A DNA stretch of 57,399 nt from positions 1-57,399 of the forward strand of contig JANXVA010000340.1 of assembly GCA_025351875.1 (NCBI GenBank). Direction: 5' to 3'. The notes below the pieces were generated by a model. It did no database searches. It was not told the origin of the DNA and saw only the letters and a list, made by a program, of their open reading frames with translations. Positions 43,860 to 52,099 of the stretch are shown here, one piece after another. Position 1 is the first letter of the stretch. Each line of letters starts with the position of its first letter. The stretch comes from Myxococcales bacterium. Its GTDB lineage: Bacteria > Myxococcota_A > Polyangia > Polyangiales > Polyangiaceae. The position numbers and the translations under genes are program-made.

Positions 43860-45197
43860 TCAGGGGCGCGTGGGAATCGCGCTGGGGGGGAGGTTGCCGG
43901 GCTTGAGCTTCTCGATCGAGTCGAAGAGTAGCTCCTTCGTGTAGATCGGATTGTGCACGCCCAGGCCGCTCCCCTTGGCGATGAGGAGATAGTTGTAGAG
44001 TGCACCGGCCTGGATGTCGGTGATCACGTTGCCCGGCATCGTGAGGTCGAGCTCGTAACGCTGGTCGCTGAGCGCGGGATCACCGGCCGCGAGGGCCACA
44101 TACGGCGCGGTCGCCGAGCGCGTGAGCAGACTCTGGCCCGCGAGCAGGCCCTGGAGCTCGCCGAGGGCGGCCTTGACGACGCCCTGTCCGCCGGCCACGT
44201 CGAAGCTCGTCACGTTGGCGTGGCAACCTGCGGTCGCGCACGTCTTGATGGTCGGGCGCATCGAGTGATCGGGGAATCCGCCGTTCTCTGCGGAGTCGAC
44301 CATGTGGCACGAGGCGCAACCAGCGAGCGACTGGTGAGTCGAGTTGTTGAACGTCTTTCCGGCGTAGTGGTAGCCGCCCTTGCCGGAGAAGATCTCGGCC
44401 TGCGGCGCCTCGTGGGGACCCCAGTGCGTGCTCGTGATCGGGTTCGACGCCGCGATGTAGTTCGTCACGTCCTTGCGGGACTTGTGGCAGGCGATGCATG
44501 TGTTGCTGACGCCCCACTTGCCCGCGGGCGTACCGCTGACCGTGCCCGCGACGGGGCTCTTCTCGATCAGCATCTGATCGTCGGGTCCGCTTTTGACACG
44601 CAGCTTGAACTGGCCGGCGACGTAGGTCTGCCCGGTGACGTGCGGGTCGTTCGTCGCGCTGATGTCGTGGCAAGTGATGCACGAGATGATCGCGACCTTC
44701 GACGCACCGGCGTAGCTGATCTCCCCGACGCCGGCGCCCTTCTTGTAGTTGATCTCTCCCGAGGTGAGCCCGGTCGGAGCCGAGGACCCCGCGGCGACGC
44801 CGACGTTGCTTGCGAGGCGCTGTTCGAGGCCGTCCCCCGAGTGGCAGTTGCCGCATGGGCCCGGACCGGTCCACGTGGGGACTTCGTCGGTGTTCGCGAT
44901 CGCCCCGAAGTAGTGCGTGCTCGTCTTCCACTGCGCGACGATGCCCTTGAAGCCGTGGCAGGGCATCATGCAGCTCGTCGTGAGCGAGGTACCGCCGTCG
45001 AGTGTCGCGAGGCCGGACGGACCCGGAGGGCCGACGGGGCCGGCGGGCCCGGGTTGTCCGAGTGTTCCGCCTTCCACGAAGACAATCGCACCTGGAGGTC
45101 CTTCGGGACCTTCGCACGCAAAGAGTGCAGCGCCTCCCGCGAGCACGACGGCTCCGAATGAGCCAAGGGCGATGAGGGTGCGCGGCTTCGTCGTCAT
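43860..45197 (-). CDS. Multiheme cytochrome c lipoprotein on a collagen-like stalk
   Basis: 445 residues. The lipobox is LFACEG (Cys28). From about 29 to 62 the chain is collagen-like (GPEGPPGA, then GQPGPAGPVGPPGPSG). The rest holds six haem-attachment candidates: four CXXCH (CGNCH, CITCH, CIACH, CASCH), one CX3CH (CMMPCH, first) and one CX4CH (CATAGCH, last). It would be exported and lipid-anchored, with the stalk holding the haem domain away from the membrane. It is divergent from the next cytochrome gene with 96 bases between. Redox partner and substrate are unknown; the island context suggests surface electron transfer. Confidence 0.88.
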   Translation of the reverse strand: MTTKPRTLIALGSFGAVVLAGGAALFACEGPEGPPGAIVFVEGGTLGQPGPAGPVGPPGPSGLATLDGGTSLTTSCMMPCHGFKGIVAQWKTSTHYFGAIANTDEVPTWTGPGPCGNCHSGDGLEQRLASNVGVAAGSSAPTGLTSGEINYKKGAGVGEISYAGASKVAIISCITCHDISATNDPHVTGQTYVAGQFKLRVKSGPDDQMLIEKSPVAGTVSGTPAGKWGVSNTCIACHKSRKDVTNYIAASNPITSTHWGPHEAPQAEIFSGKGGYHYAGKTFNNSTHQSLAGCASCHMVDSAENGGFPDHSMRPTIKTCATAGCHANVTSFDVAGGQGVVKAALGELQGLLAGQSLLTRSATAPYVALAAGDPALSDQRYELDLTMPGNVITDIQAGALYNYLLIAKGSGLGVHNPIYTKELLFDSIEKLKPGNLPPSAIPTRP

Positions 45198-45293
45198 GTG
45201 GTCGGCCGGTCAAGCACGGAACGAGCCACGATTCCTCATCCGCCGTGCGACGCGCGATTCGTTGGCGCGCCTTCTGCTAACGAGCGCTTTCAC

Positions 45294-46814
45294 GTGCGCC
45301 GCGCCATCCTCATTCTCGCGATCGCGACTGCTTCGGGCTGTCGCGAACCGCGCTCGCGCGTCACAGAGGCGGTCACCTACGACGGCGCGGTCAGCGCAAT
45401 TCTAGCGTCCAGGTGCAAAGACTGCCACGAAGCGACGCCTGCGCCTGGAGGCTGGCGAGGGGGTAGTTACCTGCAAGCCATCGCCTGCGTCGCTGACGGC
45501 GGGCCCGCGACGCGGTCGAGCAGTGGTCCTGCGCCGCTGCTGCGCGTCCTCGACGACGCGATTCATGCGCCGCTCGTCACCCCCGAAGAGCGCGCCACGC
45601 TTGCCGACTGGGTGGCGGCCGGTGCGCCAAAGTTCGTGGGCACGGTTCACGAGTCGAGCTTCGTCGATCCCCGATCGCCGCAGAGTCATGGGCGCGCGCT
45701 GCGATCCAAGCGCTGGCGGCCGATGCTCGACGCGAAGGACCCCGAGGCATGCGGGCGATGCCACGAGGGCGTCGCACGTCCGGAGAAGGCCACGCTGACG
45801 GCGACAGGAGCGCCGGCATGCACGACGTGTCACTCCGAGGAGCGCGGCGTGCTCGCGTGCGGCACGTGTCACGTCGACCGCCCGAACAGCTTTCCCCCGC
45901 GCGACGCCTGCTTCTTTCCGGACGACCCGATCAACGCGACCGCGCACGCGGCGCATGCGGGCCCAACTCCGTCACGGGTCGAAGGCCTGGCATGCGCTAC
46001 GTGTCACGTGGCCCCGCCGCCCGAGGTGATCGGTGGAGCGCACGGCAACGGGACGGTCGAGGTCGTGTTCGACGCAAAGCTCGCCGGCGCCGCGATGTGG
46101 AACCCGCAGAGCGGCACGTGCATGGCCGCGTGTCACGCTCGCGACGGCGGCGCGAAGCCGAACCCCGCGTGGACCGACACGCGGCAGCTCGCCTGCGGCG
46201 ACTGTCACGGCGCGCCGCCGCCGAAGCACTTCGCAGGAGCGTGCTCGGGATGTCACCGCGAGGCCGACGCTACCGGCACGGCTCTCACGAGCCCGAGGCT
46301 ACACGTGAACGGCATCGTCGATCTCGGTGACGGCAGCGGCAAGTGCGGCGCCTGCCACGGCAAGGGCGATGATCCCTGGCCGTCCACCGGGGCCCACACG
46401 AAGCATCGCGCTCCGTCGGCCGCGGCGTCCGTGGCGTGCGCGACGTGCCATGCCGTCCCGAACGAGTTCGGACCGGGAACCAGCCATCCGCGCGGCGGTG
46501 CGCCGACCGTCGCGCTCTCTGGCGTGGCGGTCACCAAGGGCGCACCGGCCACCTTCGAAGCTGGCGCCTGCAAGAACGTCTACTGCCACGGCGGCAATCT
46601 GGTCGGCACGACACCCGCGACGCCGGTATGGGCGGACACGACCGGCGCCGAGAGCACGTGCGGTTCGTGCCATGGCCTTCCGCCGGGAGGGCCCCACATC
46701 CCCGCGCCGCAGTGCGCGCTCTGTCACGGGTCCGTCGCCGAGGACACAGCCGCCGGGCCGCGGGTCATCCCCGCGAAGGGCGAGCTCCACGTGAACGGTC
46801 GAGTCAACCGCTGA
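45294..46814 (+). CDS. 13-motif multiheme c-type cytochrome lipoprotein (CX4CH type)
   Basis: 506 residues from the GTG at 45294, chosen because VRRAILILAIATASGC puts the lipobox at Cys16. It has eleven CXXCH motifs plus CMAACH (CX3CH) and CKNVYCH (CX4CH). The stretch from CKNVYCHGG through a WADTTG to CGSCHGLPPGGPH matches the paired CxxxxCH/CXXCH module described in Geobacter cytochromes. The first motif sits in a cytochrome-c-like region ending with TPEERATLADWVAAGAP. It is likely exported and lipid-anchored. It converges with the 27-heme gene, about 60 bases apart. Confidence 0.88.
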   Translation: MRRAILILAIATASGCREPRSRVTEAVTYDGAVSAILASRCKDCHEATPAPGGWRGGSYLQAIACVADGGPATRSSSGPAPLLRVLDDAIHAPLVTPEERATLADWVAAGAPKFVGTVHESSFVDPRSPQSHGRALRSKRWRPMLDAKDPEACGRCHEGVARPEKATLTATGAPACTTCHSEERGVLACGTCHVDRPNSFPPRDACFFPDDPINATAHAAHAGPTPSRVEGLACATCHVAPPPEVIGGAHGNGTVEVVFDAKLAGAAMWNPQSGTCMAACHARDGGAKPNPAWTDTRQLACGDCHGAPPPKHFAGACSGCHREADATGTALTSPRLHVNGIVDLGDGSGKCGACHGKGDDPWPSTGAHTKHRAPSAAASVACATCHAVPNEFGPGTSHPRGGAPTVALSGVAVTKGAPATFEAGACKNVYCHGGNLVGTTPATPVWADTTGAESTCGSCHGLPPGGPHIPAPQCALCHGSVAEDTAAGPRVIPAKGELHVNGRVNR

Positions 46815-46830
46815 GCCGGTGCGACGTCAC

Positions 46831-46845
46831 GGGCTTCGCGAGCCC
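46831..46845 (+). terminator. Possible terminator hairpin
   Basis: gggct at 46831-46835 pairs with agccc at 46841-46845 around a five-base loop, followed by ctct. It lies 16 bases after the 13-motif cytochrome stop, in the gap between convergent genes. The stem is short and there is no real T-tract, so this is tentative. Confidence 0.35.
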
Positions 46846-46875
46846 TCTGGCAACGAGCGCGTCGCCGAAGGGCGT

Positions 46876-48780
46876 TCACTTGCGGAAGATGTGGCAGCCG
46901 GAGCAGACCTTGGCGTCCGGTTGATGATCCTTCTTGTCGGCGTGACACGTGATGCACGTGGCACGATCGGCGCGGGCCGCCTTCGCAGGATCGTGCGCAG
47001 AGTGGCACGTCGCGCAGCTCGTGTGTCCCCCAGAGCGGGCGGAGGCTCCGACGCCCACGCGATGGAGCGACGGCAGACTACCGAGCGAGTGACACGTCGT
47101 GCATGCCGGAGGCGAGGTGGTCCCGCTCGGACCATGCGGGCGGTGGCAGGTGTTGCAGGCGCCGTTGAGGCCGGCGCTCGTCGAGCTGACGACGCGGGCG
47201 TGGGCGCTTGCCCCCTCCTTGGCGTGACACGATTTGCACAGCGCGGCGGCCGGCTTGATCGCTCCGGCATGCGTCTCGTGACACGTGTTGCACGCGGCGT
47301 GACCCTTCGGCGCGGTCGTCGCCTCGGCCTTGTGGCACGTCGCGCACGTCGCCTTCTGCTGCGCGGGCGCGTGCGCGCTGCCATGGCACTGGAGGCAGTC
47401 CGCGTGCCCCGTGGTCTTCGCGACGAGGCGCTGCTCGGCGGCGTGGCACTTCTGGCAGAGCGCGGGTCCGGCCTTCAGCGAGAAGGCGTGAGGCTCATGA
47501 CAGTTCGTGCACGCGATGCCCCTCGCATGGAACGCGTCATCCGACTTTGCCTTCGTGTGGCAGGTCGCGCAAGCCTGCGCGGGGGAAGGATGCGCCGGAG
47601 ACCCGAGTGTCGCCGTGAGGGGCCCCTTCGCCCCCGCCTTCGGATGTGGCGTGTGGCAGTCGATGCACCGGTCGGCCTTGCCGGGCGCGTGCTTGGAGCT
47701 CACGCTCGCGTGGCATGTGACACACGCCGCCGCGGCCGACGCCTTCGGATCATGCGGCGCGTGGCACGACGCGCACTCGGCATGTTTCGGGACTCTGCTC
47801 TCCGCGAGCGTGTGTTGATTCGCGTGGCAGGCGGCGCACACGCCCTTCTTCGCCGGCGTGTCGTGCGGGGTATGGCACGTGGTGCAGGCGGCGTGTCCAG
47901 GGCTCAGCGAAGCCTTGCTCTTGTTCTGGTGACAGCCCGCACAGGGCACCACCGCGGTCTTCCCCAGGTCGTGCGCCTTGTGACAGGTCGTGCACGCGGC
48001 GTGGCTCGAGGGGTGAGCTCCCTTCGGCGCGGCCGTGTGGCAGCCGGTGCAGGTGGTCGTCGCCGCCGCGGCCTTGGTGTGCGGAGCATGGCAGTCGGTG
48101 CACTCGGGCGCGCCGATGCCGACGGCGCCGAGGGAGGTGAAGATCGCCTTGCCCGCATCGCCGGGCGCGCTCGAGGGGCCTGTCGTCGCGGCCGACGCGT
48201 CGAGCCAGCCGCGCGCCTTCGCGACGTCGCTCTCGACGTGCTGCGCGCCGTGCGAGGCCTTGACCTTCGCGTGACAGGTCGCACAATCGGCCTGTTTTAC
48301 AGGCGGATCCCGGTGTGTGGCATGGCACGAGGCGCAGGGCGCGTCCTTGCTTGCGTGGACAGCGACCGCCGCCTGCTTGCCTTGCGCCTCGGCGTGACAG
48401 CTGATGCAGCTCGGGGCAGCCTTCGTGCCGAACGCATGGCACGTCGTGCACGTCGTCGCGTGATCCGCGCCCGGCGTCCCCGCGTGCGTGCGCTTCACCT
48501 CCGCGTCATGGCACTTCGCGCATGCCGTGTCGCCAAGCAGCGTGAACTTGCCGTTCGACTCGTCGTGGCAGTCGGCGCAGGCGGCCGGCTTCTTCGTGTC
48601 GAGGTGCCCCGTGTGTCCAGGGCTCGACTTCACTTGCGCCCACGTCGCCGGCACGTTGGCGGGAACCTTGGCTTGTCCGCTCCCGCTCTCTGCGCGCCAC
48701 ACGAAGTACGCGAGGACCGCGACCGCCATCAGCGCGAGCGCGCCGACCACGAACGCGGCCTTCTTTCCCGGCCTCTTCAT
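46876..48780 (-). CDS. 27-heme membrane-anchored c-type cytochrome
   Basis: 634 residues from ATG 48780, which overlaps the upstream stop (ATGA). One N-terminal membrane segment (residues about 8-26) is followed by 27 CXXCH motifs, from CADCH near residue 65 to CSGCH six residues before the end, with no CX3CH or CX4CH. They average about one haem per 21 residues, and many are paired as CxxCHxxH, as in doubled-CXXCH and NrfB/OmcA-type chains. It would be a long periplasmic wire tethered to the inner membrane, unless the anchor is cleaved. It is the last gene of the barrel/13-heme/27-heme operon. No non-haem domain is visible. Confidence 0.92.
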   Translation of the reverse strand: MKRPGKKAAFVVGALALMAVAVLAYFVWRAESGSGQAKVPANVPATWAQVKSSPGHTGHLDTKKPAACADCHDESNGKFTLLGDTACAKCHDAEVKRTHAGTPGADHATTCTTCHAFGTKAAPSCISCHAEAQGKQAAVAVHASKDAPCASCHATHRDPPVKQADCATCHAKVKASHGAQHVESDVAKARGWLDASAATTGPSSAPGDAGKAIFTSLGAVGIGAPECTDCHAPHTKAAAATTTCTGCHTAAPKGAHPSSHAACTTCHKAHDLGKTAVVPCAGCHQNKSKASLSPGHAACTTCHTPHDTPAKKGVCAACHANQHTLAESRVPKHAECASCHAPHDPKASAAAACVTCHASVSSKHAPGKADRCIDCHTPHPKAGAKGPLTATLGSPAHPSPAQACATCHTKAKSDDAFHARGIACTNCHEPHAFSLKAGPALCQKCHAAEQRLVAKTTGHADCLQCHGSAHAPAQQKATCATCHKAEATTAPKGHAACNTCHETHAGAIKPAAALCKSCHAKEGASAHARVVSSTSAGLNGACNTCHRPHGPSGTTSPPACTTCHSLGSLPSLHRVGVGASARSGGHTSCATCHSAHDPAKAARADRATCITCHADKKDHQPDAKVCSGCHIFRK

Positions 48781-49841
48781 CGGGTCGGCACGTGACAGAG
48801 TCGACAAGGGACGTCGCGTGTCTTGCTCTTGATGCTCGAGAAGCCGGGGCCGTGGATGTTGCCGCCCACGCCGCCGACCTTGTGACAACCGACGCAGAGC
48901 TGCTCACCCGCGCCGCCGTGACACGACGCGCACGAGCCGGGATCGATCCGCGCCTGCGTTCCGTGATCGCCGCCGCCTCGACCTGCGGTGAGCCACGTCC
49001 GCGGGTGCGGGCTCCTTCCGGGCATGCCGGTCGCGCCGACGTTCTCGCGCGAATGGCACGCGCGGCAAGAGTCCTCGGAGTGACACGTCGCGCAGAGGCC
49101 AGGCTGCCCGCGCGCCTCCTCCTTGTGCCGCGACTTGAAGCCTGCACGGTGGAGGCCGCCGAGCGCCGGCTTGTCGAACGCGAGTCGCGCCGGAAGGCCG
49201 GGCGTCGTCACGCCGTGGCATCCGCTGCAGAAGCGCTCGGAGTGGCACGACGAACAGAGATCGCGCGCGCTCGCGGCGCGCACGCCGTGCTCGCGCACGA
49301 AGTCGCCGTCGTGGACGACGTGGCTCTCGGGCCGGATGCGCTCGGCCGGGAGGTCGACGTGACAGCCCTCGCAGTCGCGCCCGGCGAATTGCTTCTCGTG
49401 TTGATGGCAGCTCAGGCACGCGCCCATCGGAGGCAAGAGCGACTCGGGGTGGGAATCGCCGGCGGCGACGTGGCAGCGCACGCACTCGCCGTTTGCCGCG
49501 AGCACGTGCCCGCGATGCTCGAAGCGGAGGTTCGTACGCGCGAGCTCGGCGCGCTCTCTCGTGTGCGCCGAGCCGTGGCACTCCTTGCAGTCGTGCGTGT
49601 CGTGCGGCTTTTCATGGCACTTCATGCACGTAGCCGCCGTTGGGAGGTGCAGCGGGCCGACGTCGCCAGCCGCGGCGATGCCGCTGTGGCAGTCGAGGCA
49701 GCTCACGCCGTTCAGCAGGTGCGCGCGATGCACGAAAGGCTGCATGCCGACCGTCTTCGGCTTGATTCCGAGGAGACCGGCGCACGCGGCGAGCCCGAGG
49801 CATGCGACGACGATGACGAGACGAAGCAGCGACCGCGTCAT
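48777..49841 (-). CDS. 13-heme c-type cytochrome lipoprotein
   Basis: 354 residues from ATG 49841. The signal ends in LAACAG (Cys20, lipobox). Thirteen CXXCH motifs follow (CLDCH, CMKCH, CKECH, CVRCH, CLSCH, CEGCH, CSSCH, CSGCH, CATCH, CRACH, CASCH, CVGCH, CRLCH). Start and stop both overlap neighbours by four bases, so barrel, this cytochrome and the 27-heme protein are translationally chained. By analogy with Geobacter and Shewanella porin-cytochrome complexes it could be the haem subunit that sits in or on the barrel. Which face of the outer membrane it occupies is not evident. Confidence 0.9.
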   Translation of the reverse strand: MTRSLLRLVIVVACLGLAACAGLLGIKPKTVGMQPFVHRAHLLNGVSCLDCHSGIAAAGDVGPLHLPTAATCMKCHEKPHDTHDCKECHGSAHTRERAELARTNLRFEHRGHVLAANGECVRCHVAAGDSHPESLLPPMGACLSCHQHEKQFAGRDCEGCHVDLPAERIRPESHVVHDGDFVREHGVRAASARDLCSSCHSERFCSGCHGVTTPGLPARLAFDKPALGGLHRAGFKSRHKEEARGQPGLCATCHSEDSCRACHSRENVGATGMPGRSPHPRTWLTAGRGGGDHGTQARIDPGSCASCHGGAGEQLCVGCHKVGGVGGNIHGPGFSSIKSKTRDVPCRLCHVPTR

Positions 49842-51010
49842 CGGGGCCCACCCCATGCGTAGGACGCGCGCAGGAGGGCAGTGAGCTCGGAGCGAACGGT
49901 CGCCGTCGCGGCTCCTTCGGCGGCCCCGGCGAAATCCCAGCTCGGCGTCGCGTGCCACGTGAGCGCGACGAGCGCCCACGGCCAGACGTCACCGCGGCCG
50001 TCCGGGTGGTCGGCACGCGCGACCTCGACCTCTGCGGCCACCGCGAGGCGCGTCGAGAGGGGAGCGGTGCCGATCCCCCGGATGCCGCTCCACTCCGCGC
50101 CAGGTACCGCCTGTCGCCGGAGCTCGAGCCCGACGCTCGCCGTGCCTTCGTCGTTCGTGCGCAGCGTCGCCCGCAGCGTGCCGTCGCCGCCGACGCGGTC
50201 GTCGATGATCGTCGTCGCGGCGGTCGCCAGGAGATCGAGGCGAGGCGCCGCCAGCCAGCGCACGGTCGTGCCCGCGCGCGTGGACGGGACGTCGCCGAGC
50301 ACCGAGAACAGCGACGTCGCCGGCAGGAGGCGCGAGGGTGAGCGTCGCGTTCCGAAGAGCTCGACGCGCCAGTCCGTCGTGCGGAGAGCCACCGACGCGA
50401 GCGCATCGGTGAGCCCCGGCGAGACGAGGTCGTAGGCCGCGCGTGTCGCGACGTCGATGTTGTGGAGCGGCACGATCGCGAGGTCACCGCCAACCTCTTC
50501 ACCCGACAGGCGCCCGCGCTCTCTTCGCTGGAGGTACGCGAAGCCCAGCGTCGAGCGCTCGGCCATGCGTTGCGCGACGCGTCCGCCCACCGCCCAGTCG
50601 TAGTCGCGCTCGCCGAAGCGAGCGACGACGGGCACCCCGCCAAAGGCCTCGAGCGACGTGCCCCACGGCGTTCGCGCGAGCCCGCTCGCGCCGTCGATGT
50701 GAAGCGGCCGTATCGCTCCGGTCGCGACGAGGAATCGTCCGGCACGCGCCTCACCTCGGCCCTCGACGTCGCGGGCTCGCACGACGAGCGTGAGCACGTC
50801 GCCGGTTCGGTCCGCGCCGGTGCCGAGCCACGCGAGGGCCTCGGCGCTCAGCCAGGGCTTGCTGCGATCTTCGCCTTGCATGACGAGCATGCCGCTGGGT
50901 TGTGGCGTCTGCGCGTAGGCATCGGCACGAAGCCTCAGCGGATCCGCGCGACTCGAGGACGATTGTAAAATGCAAGCAATCGCGAGCCCGGCGCCCGTCG
51001 CGGCGGTCAC
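49838..51010 (-). CDS. Predicted outer-membrane beta-barrel protein of the cytochrome operon
   Basis: About 390 residues from the GTG at 51010, the only good start codon near the signal peptide (GAGLAIACILQSSSSRADP). The signal lacks a basic N-terminus, so the start is uncertain; longer frames to 51685 are not domain-like. The mature part alternates polar and hydrophobic residues in 8-12 residue strands (LTLVVRARDVEGR, STLGFAYLQRRERG, ASVGLELRRQAV) and ends ALLRASYAWGG. There is no haem motif. Its place immediately upstream of two multiheme genes, coupled by ATGA, matches the porin of a porin-cytochrome conduit, although it is smaller than MtrB. Confidence 0.72.
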   Translation of the reverse strand: MTAATGAGLAIACILQSSSSRADPLRLRADAYAQTPQPSGMLVMQGEDRSKPWLSAEALAWLGTGADRTGDVLTLVVRARDVEGRGEARAGRFLVATGAIRPLHIDGASGLARTPWGTSLEAFGGVPVVARFGERDYDWAVGGRVAQRMAERSTLGFAYLQRRERGRLSGEEVGGDLAIVPLHNIDVATRAAYDLVSPGLTDALASVALRTTDWRVELFGTRRSPSRLLPATSLFSVLGDVPSTRAGTTVRWLAAPRLDLLATAATTIIDDRVGGDGTLRATLRTNDEGTASVGLELRRQAVPGAEWSGIRGIGTAPLSTRLAVAAEVEVARADHPDGRGDVWPWALVALTWHATPSWDFAGAAEGAATATVRSELTALLRASYAWGGPR

Positions 51011-51094
51011 ACGTGCCGCGCGCGCGTGCTTGGCACGTTTGCTGATGGTCGGAGCGCGTTCCCTCCCCGATCCCTCTGACCCCCGAGCTCGCCC

Positions 51095-51823
51095 TTGCCC
51101 GCACCCCTCATCTTGATTTCCGCTGGATGTGCCTTGGGCGCCGCGCTCATCCTCATCGGCTTTCTCGTCGGGCGCCCGACGCTGAACGCCACGACCCGCA
51201 CGCTCCTCTTCTTCGGAATGGGCGCGCTTCCCATCGGCGCCGCTGCGGCCGCGAACGTCCAGGGCTACGAGGCCACCCAGAAACGCGAATTTTGCGGGTC
51301 TTGTCACGTCATGATCCCGCAGGCCTCGGATTCGATCGATGTGAAGAGCATCGGCCTTGCCTCGCGGCACGCACGCAACCCCTACTTCGGCGACAAGAAT
51401 TGCTACACGTGCCACGCCGACTACGGGATGTTCGGGACGGTCCTCACCAAGATCGGAGGCATGCGCCACGTGTGGCTCTACTACACGGAGTTTCACGGCA
51501 TGCCGCTCGCCGAAGCGACCGAGAAGATCCACCTGCGAAAGCCGTACCCAAACGACAACTGCATGCAGTGTCACTCGACGGAGCTTCAAGGCTGGCTCGC
51601 GAGCGCAGATCACCGCGCGTCGCTGCAAGATGTGCGCGCCGGGCGCGTGAGTTGCGCGAGCGCAGGGTGCCACGGGGTGGCTCACCCGACGACGAAGCCG
51701 CCTGGGCCGCTGCCCGCGCAGCTCGCAGCCGCCATCGATGCAGGGGCTCCGGTCTCGGGATGGGGTCCAGGCGGCGCCATGGCCGAGGACGCGGGATCCG
51801 CCGAGGCGGGGAGGACACGATGA
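51095..51823 (+). CDS. NapC/NrfH-type membrane tetraheme quinol dehydrogenase
   Basis: 242 residues with a TTG start at 51095. An N-terminal hydrophobic stretch (LILISAGCALGAALILIGFL and FFGMGALPIGAAAAANV) anchors it. Haem motifs are CGSCHVM (the CXXCHxM form typical of the NrfH quinol-side haem), CYTCH, CMQCH and CASAGCH (CX4CH in place of the fourth CXXCH). Family members oxidise menaquinol in the inner membrane and pass electrons to periplasmic cytochromes. It is divergent from the barrel operon, with 84 bases between starts, and is followed by a small membrane protein (ATGA overlap). It is the best candidate for the electron entry point of the island. Confidence 0.88.
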   Translation: MPAPLILISAGCALGAALILIGFLVGRPTLNATTRTLLFFGMGALPIGAAAAANVQGYEATQKREFCGSCHVMIPQASDSIDVKSIGLASRHARNPYFGDKNCYTCHADYGMFGTVLTKIGGMRHVWLYYTEFHGMPLAEATEKIHLRKPYPNDNCMQCHSTELQGWLASADHRASLQDVRAGRVSCASAGCHGVAHPTTKPPGPLPAQLAAAIDAGAPVSGWGPGGAMAEDAGSAEAGRTR

Positions 51824-52083
51824 GCCGCTACGTGATTCGCCCGAGCAGGGTGCCCCATCTGCTGCGCGTCGCCGCAGGCATGTCTCTCGTCGCCCTGGCG
51901 CTGATGATGTGGTCGCTGGTCGACCCGACGCCGGCGCCCGTGCTCATCGCGCTCTCGCTCGGTCAGGTGATCGGCACCTTGAGCTTTGCGATCTACCTTT
52001 CGATCGTGGTCTGGGATCTACGGCGGCGACGCCGGGCCGATGCGACCCCGGAGGAGAGCGCGAGCCTGAGCGATCTGCGCTGA
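51820..52083 (+). CDS. Small two-helix membrane protein paired with the NapC-like gene
   Basis: 87 residues. There are two membrane segments (VAAGMSLVALALMMWSLV and VLIALSLGQVIGTLSFAIYL) and a basic then acidic C-terminal tail. Its ATG overlaps the upstream stop by four bases. I know no family for it. Position suggests a subunit or assembly helper of the quinol-oxidising cytochrome. It converges with the RNase R gene 16 bases on. Confidence 0.75.
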   Translation: MSRYVIRPSRVPHLLRVAAGMSLVALALMMWSLVDPTPAPVLIALSLGQVIGTLSFAIYLSIVVWDLRRRRRADATPEESASLSDLR

Positions 52084-52099
52084 GCCGCACCTCACGGTG

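Noticed and set aside
46819..48795. A 658-codon open frame antisense to the 27-heme cytochrome
   Set aside because: Its product is Arg/Ala/Gly-rich with no domain; it is the mirror of repeated CXXCH codons in GC-rich DNA, while the opposite strand encodes clear haem motifs.
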